Under the pieces are notes generated by a model, which was not told the DNA's origin, did no database searches, and saw only the letters and a list, made by a program, of their open reading frames with translations. Shown in pieces: positions 50,819 through 62,147 of a stretch of 64,000 nt of DNA. This DNA comes from Rapana venosa (taxonomy: Eukaryota > Mollusca > Gastropoda > Neogastropoda > Muricidae), in assembly GCA_028751875.1 (NCBI GenBank), contig CM054165.1, positions 28,866,272 through 28,930,271 of the forward strand. Reading direction: 5' to 3'. Each line of letters opens with the position of its first letter. The stretch's first letter is position 1. A program made the position numbers and the translations under genes.

Positions 50819-51133
50819 ATCACGAATAAAGAACTATGGAGAATGTGCAAAGTTGATGATCTGAAGTCTGTAGGTAGTACCAATAGACTGCGCTGGTTTG
50901 GGCACGTTCAACGGAAAGCAGACCACCACATCATAAAAAGAGCAATGAACTTCGTAGTGGATGGAAAGAGACCAAAGAGAAGACCTAGCAAGACCTGGGC
51001 TGCCTGTATTGCAGATGATCTTAGAGAAAGGGGCAGCATAAATAAGGAGGAAGCTCAAAACAGAGAGAGACGGAGAAGGCTCATCAATGTCAAACTTCCC
51101 TGGGAGAAACATGACAAAAAAGGAAGAAGAAGA
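50819..51133 (+). mobile_element. RTE-like LINE 3' end, copy 2, with target-site duplication
   Basis: A 5'-truncated copy (starts within ITNKELWRMCKVDDL) of the same LINE as at 48,535, reading LRWFGHVQRKADHHIIKRAM and RPSKTWAACIADDLRERG. It ends in GGAAGAAGAAG. It is flanked by AAGTGTG on the left (50,812-50,818) and on the right (after the tail, at about 51,134). The empty site is visible in a related repeat at 54,090-54,110, so the insertion boundaries are unusually clear. The frame is open to about 51,190. Confidence 0.85.
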
Positions 51134-51359
51134 AGTGTGGTCAGTTCCTGCTGTAATCAGCACCAGCTCGGCTGGGATGGAATGGGTGGATAGCAGCTAA
51201 GAGCAGCTGAAAGTGGGGGAAACGGACAGCTGAGGAAACAAAAAACTAAAACATAAAACAAACAAAAACATATCATAGCCCAAAATCAGTAAGAAAAAAA
51301 AATGTCAAGTTTCTATACTGAATTTTCAGCAGCAGCACACCGAACAATTTCTACCCCAG

Positions 51360-51520
51360 TAAAAAAAAACAACAACAACAGCAACAAAAACCAAACAAAC
51401 AAAACAAAAACCACAAAACCAAAACACACCCAAAAAAAACCACAAACAAACAAAACAACAAAAACCCCACAAACAAAACAAAAAAAACAACAAACGAAGA
51501 AACCCCCCACACAAACACAA
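51360..51520. repeat. (CAAA)n-like A/C-rich tract
   Basis: Low-complexity AACAAACAAAACA-type sequence just 3' of the CFAP300 stop on the minus strand, so it would be a T/G-rich 3' UTR or flanking DNA. I found no AATAAA signal on the minus strand between here and 51,200. Confidence 0.8.
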
Positions 51521-51543
51521 ACGACGCGAACGGGGGAGCCTCA

Positions 51544-51670
51544 TCACGTGAAGGCGATAGCCCCGAAGCGTGGTACAGCACGGTGACGTGGCGTTTGAGC
51601 GGATCCACGACCAGATAGGAGAAGGTCTGCTTGTGCTCCCTGACTGCCGGATAGTACATGCCCGACTTGT

Positions 51671-51671
<1 letters not shown>
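51544..51671 (-). CDS. CFAP300: CFAP300 last exon, with a probable one-base loss before the stop
   Basis: 128 bp. The acceptor GTGTTTTCAG follows a large (GT)n tract on this strand. It encodes DKSGMYYPAVREHKQTFSYL and VVDPLKRHVTVLYH (human [29 protein letters not shown]). After the His codon (51,572-51,570) the open frame no longer resembles the family and runs into the low-complexity tract with no stop until about 51,351. Moving to the neighbouring frame at 51,569/51,570 gives FGAIAFT and a TGA at 51,546-51,544, with the tail length expected from the human protein. A single missing base is therefore likely, from assembly error or mutation. Confidence 0.88.
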
Positions 51672-51715
<44 letters not shown>

Positions 51716-51833
51716 GCACACAACACACAACACACACCACACACACACACACACACACGCGCACAACACACACCACACACAGCGCGCACAACCACACACA
51801 CATGCACACACACACACACACACAACACAACAC

Positions 51834-51874
<41 letters not shown>

Positions 51875-54800
51875 GGTGTCTAATGTAAATAAGAATGACA
51901 ATTTGAATATAATGGTTTCTGATGTCCGATCCCACATTCATCATAAGTATTTTGACCATTTACAAATTTATACAGACGGATCACGTCTAGATAATCAAGA
52001 AACAGGTTCTGCTTTTGTTATACCAGCGTTGAAAATTGAAAAATCATACTATGTTGGTAAATATCACTCGATATTTACAGCAGAACTAATAGCAATATTA
52101 ATGGGTCTTACTTATATTCTTGATTTGGCATTGTATATATTCCAAATCCTTCTTGCGTTGATTCTAAGTCAGTATTCTATGCTTTAAAATCCCATGTTAT
52201 AAGAAAACTTCGAAAATTATATTAGAAATTAAGCATGTCATCCATCTCTTAACATTAAAGGGCATAAGTGTGAATTTTTGTTGGGTGCCTTCACACACTG
52301 GATTCTTTCCAAATGAGTGGGCAGATAGAGCTGCCAAAAAAGGTGCAAAACATGGACGGGATGCAATAGAATTGCATGTACCTTTATCCTTAAAAGAGGG
52401 GTACAGCTTACTAGAACAAAAATCATGGAGAAAGATCACCGAAACTAATCAGCAAAATGAGAGATTTTTAACTAGAACTGCAATTAATACCGATAATTTA
52501 ACAGTCGTGAACCATTCAAAAGCTTGTTTAAATGTTTTTACGTCAAGAAGAATTACTGCTTTATTTTATAGAATGAAACTAAATGCATTGATAACCAAAT
52601 TCAGCAAAAATGGTAAATGTCTATGTGGTGAGAATATCACCAATACTCATATACTTTTTGATTGCCAGAGTGTAAAACCTTACATACCCAATTTTTCTGA
52701 AAATTCCCTTACCAGCATATTCAATAATTTAAAACTGGCATTTAAAATTGTGAAAGGTCTTTACCGCAGTCCCTTAGGACATTTGTTATAGTTGCATTAA
52801 CGTTAATGACTTGTTCTTATGCTTTTATAATTCCTGTTGCATTGCCAAGTTTCTTTATATGATTTTTTTGTAAAAGCATGGTGTTTTTTGTTGTTTTTTT
52901 TTGTGTGTTTTTTTTTTTTTTTAAATAAGACATCTAACCCCTCCATTTGTACCCCCTCGTCTAATATCACTAGAAGTGAACAGACGTAAAATTGAAGTCA
53001 ACACAACAACACACACACACACACATCATACACACTAATTTTAGCACTGGGCCCTGGACCCTTGACTGAGTTGTGCTGGATTCATGTTCAGGAAGGAAGG
53101 TGGCAGGATGGTTAAGACGTTCGCCTGCCAACAAGTAAACCATGAGGTTGTGGGTTCGATTCCCAGCCTCGCCCTTTCTTCCCAGTTTGACAAAAAATCA
53201 AACTGAATGTTAAAGTCTTTCTGAGACTATAAACTAAGGCCCCGTGTTTGAACGCACGCAGAACATCTTGCACACACGTTAAAATCCTGTTCCACTTAAC
53301 ATAAGAGTAGGCCATTGTGTGCCGTGGGAACAGATGACAATTTACAAAACTGCATACACATGGGACTGGATGTAAAAAAGCACATAAGTGCTTATTCCAT
53401 TATCCTCGATATAAAAGAATAAAATGAAAAAAAAATAATAATAATGCACCAGGTAGAGACGAAGCACCAACTGCTTTTTAAAAGACTGCCTCGAGATACT
53501 TTTTTAAAATTGTATTTCATTCTTTTATATCGAGGACAACAGAATAAGCATCTATGTGCTTTTTTACATCCAGTCCCCGTGTGTATGCCGATTTCTTAAT
53601 TCTGTCATCCGTTCCCACCGGCACACAATAGCCTACTCTTACAAAAAGCGGAACAGGATTTAACGTGTGCGCAAGATGTTCTGCGTGCGTTCGCACACGG
53701 GCCTCGTTTTTTAGTCTCCCTACCGAAGGACTTTAAGGGAGAGTGGAGTCGGCACTGATGTTAACTCCAGGCAGAAAATATCCCCTTGAGGGAGAATCGA
53801 ACCCAGGTCATCAGATGGGGAACGCAATGCTCTGACCACTAGGCTACAAAGCACCAAGCTGTCTACTCAAAGGTTAACATCCCAGCAAGTCAAGTCAAGT
53901 CAAGTCAAAATTTTATTTCCAGATGGTACATTGAATAAGCAATGCATTTGCTTTTTTTCATCAAGCCATCTCTCTAAAAACAAATTTCATACTGATTATA
54001 CTAAGACACACATACATGTGATACCAGCACAACTCAGTGGAGGTCCTGGGCTAGTGCTGAAATTAGTGTACCCCTTCCTTTTTACCAAGAAGTCCAAGTG
54101 TGGTCAGTTCCTGCTGTAATTAGTATTAGCTGGCCTCAGCTGCCTGAGATTTTTTATATTTATTTATTTATACCACTAAAGTCATGGCAGATTTCTCGGA
54201 ACCGGGTCTAACCACTAGGCTATCCCGTTCCCAAATAAGACATTGAGATAATTATGGCCTCATCTAAAGACTAGCACCAAGACCACCACTCATGGTCTAG
54301 TGGATGGGGCAAAAGTTTCAGGCACAAAATGGTTTAGAACCACCACACACTTCGAACCCAGAACTTCTCACTTTCTAGGCAGGCGCGTTACCTCTAAACC
54401 ACTGATCCACAATGCCACAAAAAAACCTTAAGCAAATATTTTAAAAATGAAAAGGGAACAGAAAACTACAGAGGCAGTGACTTTGAACACAGGCGAGGTG
54501 ATGGTCAATTCTTTGGTGTCAGGATTTTTCTGCACACTGCAACCGGACAAAAATCACCGTTTTTATTTCACATCAAACTGGGATGAAAAGGCGAGGCTGG
54601 AATCAAACCCAGAACCTCACGGTTTACTTTTAGGCAGTGTGATGTCTTAACCATCCTGCCACCATTCTTTTTTATGGAAAGGGACTGAAATTTATCTGCC
54701 ATTGAGAGACAACTCAAGGAGAGTATCCCCCAATTTTTTCTAGTTTCTAAAGTCTGAAATGGTTTTCTCCCTTTTCTTTTACTTCAGGTATAAAGCGTTT

Positions 54801-55090
54801 GTGTTTTGTTCTTCTTCGTATACCTGTAAATTCATTTACTGATGTGTCTGCTTTTCGTTTCTCTGTAGCTCAAAACAGTTAACGGAATAAACCATTGTCA
54901 ATTGAATTGTGCATTGTATTAGTATCCATTCATTAATTAATAATAATAACAATGATAAAATAATGATGATGATGATGATGATGGTAGATGATGATGATGA
55001 TGATGATGATATGAGAATGATAAACAATGACAACAACAACAACAACGACGACGACGACGACGATGATGATGATGATGATGATGATAAAAC

Positions 55091-55135
<45 letters not shown>

Positions 55136-55236
55136 CGTAGTAGTAGCAGTAGTTAGTAGTATAGTAGCAGCAGCAGCAGTAGTAGCAGCAGTACTAGCAA
55201 CACAGCAGCAGCAAGCAGCAGCAGCAGCAGCAGCAC

Positions 55237-55279
<43 letters not shown>

Positions 55280-55595
55280 CAGCAGCAGCAGCAGACGTAA
55301 TCATATCATTCTCATTATTCACCTACCCCATAGTCTTGTAGACCGTTGGGTCACTACAGAAGACTTTGCCCCAATGGTCTACATTATTATTAGTCTTATT
55401 ATCATTATCATTATTATTATCATCATCATTATCATTATCATCATACCTTCCTCATAATCATTATTCAAAGCCTAATCCTACTATGCGATACACATGATAA
55501 TTAATACTACAGCATCAGAAAAAAAAAGAAAAAAACCTCCAACCTACAACACCTGTAACATACTTCACACCCACCCACCCTCTCCCCACCCCAAA

Positions 55596-55682
<87 letters not shown>

Positions 55683-56582
55683 AATTTGTTAAAACTATTT
55701 CTTATTAGCTGCATGTTTAAGAATACGTTGAATGTGAGTGCTCTGATTTGTCTTTACAAGATATAGCACTATCTTCTTCTTCTTCTTCTTCCTTTTTTGT
55801 CATGTTTCTCCCAGGGAGGTTTGACATTGATGAGCCTTCTCCATCGCTCTCTGTTTTGAGCTTCCTCCTTATTTATGCCCCTTTCTCTAAGATCATCTGC
55901 AATACAGGCAGCCCAGGTTTTGCTAGGTCTTCCCTTTGGTCTCTTTCCATCCACTACAAAGTTCATTGCTCTTTTTATGATGTGGTGGTCTGCTTTCCAT
56001 TGAACGTGCCCAAACCAGTGCAGTCTATTGCTACAAGCTACAGACTTCAGATCATCAACTTTGCACATTCTCCACAGTTCTTTATTCGTGATCCTGTCTT
56101 CCCATTTGATATTTGTCATGTAGCGTAGCATTCGGTTTTCACAGCTCACCATATAGCGGCAGCAGCAGCAGCAGTAGTATCATGATCTCCACACACACAC
56201 ACACACCAAAAAGATTCCCAACGCAGCCAACCTGATGAGATCTTTGTAGAGCTGTTTGGTGAAGTCGAGGTAAGGGTCCACGCTGTCCTCGTACTGACAG
56301 ATCTGTCCCCCGAGACACACGTGCTCAAACAGGCGGAAGAGGAACTGCTCCCGGTCAGACTCGTTGAAGGTGCAGTAACTGTCAGAGTCTTCGTTCAGCA
56401 ACATCTGCACACCAGGAAAACAAAAGAGGTGAGCTCATTCTTTCAGTGTTATGATTATACACAGTCATGCAGAAGATCAAACAAGCGCGTTAAAGATCCA
56501 GTAACTTTGCTGGCTAATATCACTTAGAGTGAACAGACGTTAAATTGAAAACAACTTTGCTGAGACAGACAGACAGACAGAC

Positions 56583-56655
<73 letters not shown>

Positions 56656-56984
56656 ATGACAATGACATGACAATGACAAATTCTTTTATTTCGAGGATAA
56701 TGAATAAGCACACATGTGCTTTTTTACATCCAGTCCCGCCCGTTAGGGATACATCTTAATAATAATAACCCAATACTTATACAGTCTCACAATAAAAACA
56801 AGGGGAATAACCCTTTTCAAACAGCTCCCCCCCCCCCCCCCACCACAACCCCCCCCCCCAAAGCAAGCACATAAAAGAAAAACCATCAAAATACCCCACC
56901 CCAAACCCCACCCCCCAAAAAACCTTAACCTAAAACAAACAAACAAACAAACAAAGAGAGAGAGAGAGAGAAAGAGAGGAGAGA

Positions 56985-57044
<60 letters not shown>

Positions 57045-60000
57045 ATGCAATGATTGTTGAAGTATTTAAACATCATGTTGAGATGTTTGTTTCTTGTGAT
57101 ATTATGGTTACATGTTTATTGTATTTCCGTTTGGCTTATAACGCGCCTGCATTTCTCTGTGAGATAATAAAGTGTTTGAATTATATAAAAAAACACAAAA
57201 AAAGATCCAGTAACTCACATCAGCGTTCTGTGGGTTAACGAGAAACACAAACATACACACCACACATCCCTGAAGTCAGAGCACGACAGCTACCTTCACG
57301 GTTTTTTGGGGGGCAAAAAAATGTCAAAACACCCAAAAATCCCACCACTAGGGGACCTCAGAACCAAGCAACACACATCAACAACAACAACAACAACGAC
57401 AAAACCTTGACCCACCTGCCGCAGTTCATCCGAGGCGGTGAAGTCCCCGAAAAACTCGTCCATGCATTTTCGGATGGCTCCGCTGGGCCGCACGACCTGC
57501 TCGTCCTCGTACAGCTTGTCGAAGAAGGACATGGACATGGAGGTGGCGGGGACAGGGGTGGCCGTCACACTCTCCGCTGCCTGGCCTGTGGCAGATGTGG
57601 CACAAGACGCAAGGTAGCAGGATGGTTAACTCAATGGAGTCGCAGTGAAATGGATCCCGCCATTTTGTGGCGACGCATGATTTTTGGCTATATTTGAAAA
57701 TTCAGCCGACTTACCCAACATAATAATAATGGCGTACACATTATACTTCATTGAAAAGCTTATAATGTCTACTTTTGAGATTGTTTCACAGTTTTTTAAT
57801 AGATGAGTGTAGTTATTTTTTTACAAAGACGCAAGGTAGCAGGATGTCATTGTTGAATGTTGTTGTTTTCGATTTTACGTTCTCTTCACTCTCAGTGATA
57901 TTAGACGAGAAAAAAAAAATATACAAGGAAGGTAGCAGGATGGTTAAGACGTTCGCCTGCCAACAAGTAAACCGTGAGGTTGTGGGTTCGATTCCCAGCC
58001 TCGCCCTTTCTTCCCAGTTTGAACACAAAAAAATCGAACTGAATGTCAAAGTCTTTTGGATGAGACTATAAACCCGAGGCCCCGTGTGCGAACGCACGCA
58101 GAACATCTTGCGCACACGTTAAATCCTGTTCTGGTTTTTGGAAGAGTAGGCCATTGTGTGCCGGTGGGAACAGATGACAGAATTTACAAAACCGCATACA
58201 CACGGGACTGGATGTAAAAAAGCACGTGAGTGCTTATTCCATTATCCTCGATATAAAATAATAAATAAATTTTTAAAAATAAATAAATAGGATGTCATTG
58301 TTGTTGTTGTTGTCTTCAATTCTACGTCTGTTCACTCTCAGTGATATTAGACGAGAAAAAAAATATATACAAGGGGTGTATGAGAATTGAGGTGGTGTGG
58401 AGGCCCTACTGAAAAATGTGAAGGGGGGGGGGGGGGGGGGGACAGTAGTCTAATCATGAAAGAAACCGCGCAAAGCAAAAGATACAATTAAAAAAAAACA
58501 TAAAAAGTGATTACCATTAATGAAACTATAATAAATGTCCTATAGGACTATGACAGAGACCTTTTGCAATATCAAATGTCAAATTCAAATTAATGAATAC
58601 GCATGCAGGTGTTATGTTTTAGACACCATCCCGAAGTCGGAATGCAGCTACCTAAATGGGGGGTTGGGGGGTTAAAAGGGTTGCATACCTAAAAATCTCA
58701 TCTTTGATGAACCTTGGAGTTCTAGCCATGGAACAAAAAAATGTTTAAAGATTTGTTATGAAGATTCACTGGTACTCCCTCATTAACTCACTGACTCCAT
58801 GACTGCTGGTACTCACTCACTAACTCGCTGACTCACTGGCTCACTCAATCTTGTACTCACCAACTCACTGACTCACCCACTGCTGGTACTCACTAACTCA
58901 CTCACTGCTGGTACTCACTAACTCACTCACTTACTCCTGACTCACTCGCAGCTGGTACTCACTAACTCACTTACTCTGGGTATTTACTCACTGACTCCCG
59001 ACTCGCTGACTCACTGCTGGTACTCACTCACTGACACCCCCACCCACCCTGACTCCCTGACTCACTCACTGCTGGTACCCACTCACTAACTCACTGTTGG
59101 TACTCGCTCACTGCTGGTACTCATTCACAGCTGGTACTCACTCACTGACTCACTCACTGCTGGTACTCACTGCTGGTACTCACTGCTGGTACTCACTGCT
59201 GGTACTCACTCACTGCTGGTACTCACTCACTGATTCACTCACTGCTGGTACTCACTCACTGCTGGTACTCACTGCTGGTACTCACTCACTGACTCACTCA
59301 CTGCTGGTACTCACTGCTGGTACTCACTGCTGGTACTCACTGCTGGTACTCACTCACTGCTGGTACTCACTCACTGCTGGTACTCACTCACTGCTGGTAC
59401 TCACTCACTGCTGGTACTCACTCACTGCAGGTACTCATTCACTGCTGGTACTCACTCACTGCAGGTACTCATTCACTGCTGGTACTCACTCACTGACTCA
59501 CTCACTGCTAGTACTCACTCACTGCTGGTACTCACTCACTGCTGGTACTCACTCACTGCAGGTACTCATTCACAGCTGGTACTCACTCACTGACTCACTC
59601 ACTGCTGGTACTCACTCACTGATTCACTCACTGCTGGTACTCACTCACTGCTGGTACTCACTCACTGACTCACTCACTCGGTACTCACTCACTGATTCAC
59701 TCACTGCTGGTACTCACTCACTGCAGGTACTCATCACGATCACTCACTGCTGGTACTCACTCACTGCTGGTACATCACTGCTGGTACTCACTCACTGCAG
59801 GTACTCATTCACTGATTCACTCACTGCTGGTACTCACTCACTGCTGGTACTCACTCACTGATTCACTCACTGCTGGTACTCACTCACTGCTGGTACTCAC
59901 TGCTGGTACTCACTCCACTGCAGGTACTCATTCACTGCTGGTACTCACTCACTGACTCACTCACTGCTGGTACTCACTCACTGCAGGTACTCATTCACTG

Positions 60001-62083
60001 CTGGTACTCAATCACTGCTGGTACTCACTCACTGACTCACTCACTGCAGGTACTCACTCACTGCTGGTACTCACTCACTGCTGGTACTCACTCACTGCTG
60101 GTACTCACTCACTGACTCACTCACTGCTGGTACTCACTCACTGCAGGTACTCATTCACTGCTGGTACTCACTCACTGACTCACTCACTGCTGGTACTCAC
60201 TCACTGCAGGTACTCATTCACTGCTGGTACTCACTCACTGACTCACTCACGCTAATACTCACTCACTGCTGGTACTCACTCACTAACTCATTGGCTCCTG
60301 ACTCACTGACTCGCTCACTACTGGTACTCACTCATGACACCTGACTCACTGATTTCTGGTACTCACTCATTTTAGGGCAGGATGGGGAGGGGGGGAAAAA
60401 AGCTTGTAAGCTTACTCTTTTACCCTCAGTAAAAGCTCATTTTGACTTGATTTAATTTATAAGTATTGGGTTATTATTAAGATGTATCCCTACGGGCGTG
60501 GAATGGATGTAAAAAAGCACATGAGTGCTTATTCATTATCCTCAAAATAAAAGAATTTGTCATTGTCATTGTCACTGACTTGATTTGAGTCATTCATCCA
60601 CTCACCCATTCACTCACTTACTCACTCACTCATTTAATAATAATAATAATGTATGGAATTTATATAGGGGCTGAATCTTGTAAAGCAACAAAATCAATAC
60701 AAAACATCAAAAAGGGTAAATCATTCAATAAAATTATTCCACCTAAAGATAAGTCATTCCATGAATGATACAGAATGAATAATGTATGTCATAGTTTAAA
60801 ACCACAAGACAAAAACCTACAGATGAAAATTCAATCAAAAAGTGACATTCTCCTCTTCTAATAATAGTAATCTGAGCGCAACGGATATTCATATATATAC
60901 ACATACACACACTTTAAAGAAAAAGATACCGTCGTTCTCTTCGGGTCTTACCCACAATGCTCCACTTCCCAGAATCAGAAATGATCTGAAGCGTGCTGGT
61001 CACATTTTCATCCTGAAAGAAATCCTGAAACAACAACAACAACATGACTACATCAACAACACATTTAGAAGCAGCTAAGCACCAAATTTTTTTTTTTAAC
61101 CTAAGGTTTTTTTTATTTTCGAAGATAATGGAATAAGCACTCATGTGTGCTTTTTTTTTTAAAGATCCAGTCCCCCCACCCCCATCCCCAACCCCATTGT
61201 GATTTTGCCCAATTTTGTTATCTGTTCCCACCAGCAGAAATGGCCTGATCTTCCAAAAGGCGGAACGGGTTTTTTAATATGTGTGCAAGATGTTCTGTGT
61301 GCGTTTACATGCAGAATAACAGATAATAAATATCATCTATGCTATTCATATTTTACCTACTTCTGAGAGTCATGATGATAATTTTTATGAATATACTCTA
61401 TATATTATGGTAATATTTTTATGTATGAATATTGAATTATTCTAATTTGTTATTCTAAATAACATAGATTGTGCATTGCTTACTCTTTTACAAAAGTACA
61501 CTTGTTGACTACAAAGAAATTGTGCTGAAAATAAAGTTATTTGCCTCCTAAATTAAAAAAATCCAATGTTTTTAATCTACTAAAGTTAAGGGATATACCA
61601 CTTTAACTCACATTTTGTAACAAGATTAAAATTAGAAAACTATCATTCTTATGCCTAGAACAGAATTTATAATGAAAGGAAAAAAAAAAGAAGCAGATGG
61701 GAAAAACTAGAGAGAAAAAAGGACAGGAAATACAGAAAAAAAAGAACACGTGGTGATGGATAATGTATAGATGAGGAAATGAATGAGTTATGCCATTAAC
61801 CCAGCCCCCACCCTAAAAAAAAACTTAAAAAAACAAACAGACACAAAAAAACAAAAAAAACAAGATTCTGTTTCATCTTAAAGGACCAATGTAACAGCAG
61901 TAAACATATACATATGATTGTTTTTGTTTCAGGCTTTCAACAGTAGATCAAACATATTTAGTTTGGTTGCTTTGATCTGTCTATGACCTGAGAAACACAC
62001 AAAACACACACACACCAAAGAAGTTACCATAAATCATGTCCTATACATGCATGTACATTGTGTGTGTGTGTGTGTGTGTGGTG

Positions 62084-62147
<64 letters not shown>

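Noticed and set aside
51326..51959. About 200-codon minus-strand frames rich in Cys and Val
   Set aside because: They are read-through of the (GT)n tract and the T/G-rich 3' flank. Only the 51,671-51,544 part is real (CFAP300 last exon).
54447..54650. 67-codon frame on the + strand
   Set aside because: Antisense shadow of the 67-bp CFAP300 exon and a neighbouring repeat.
54909..55457. 182-codon frame with Asp, Ser and Ala runs
   Set aside because: Pure trinucleotide repeats; stops are absent because the period is 3 bp.
59097..59861. 254-codon frame of LLVLTHCWYSLTAGTHS-like repeats
   Set aside because: Encoded entirely by the minisatellite, in antisense to a CFAP300 intron.
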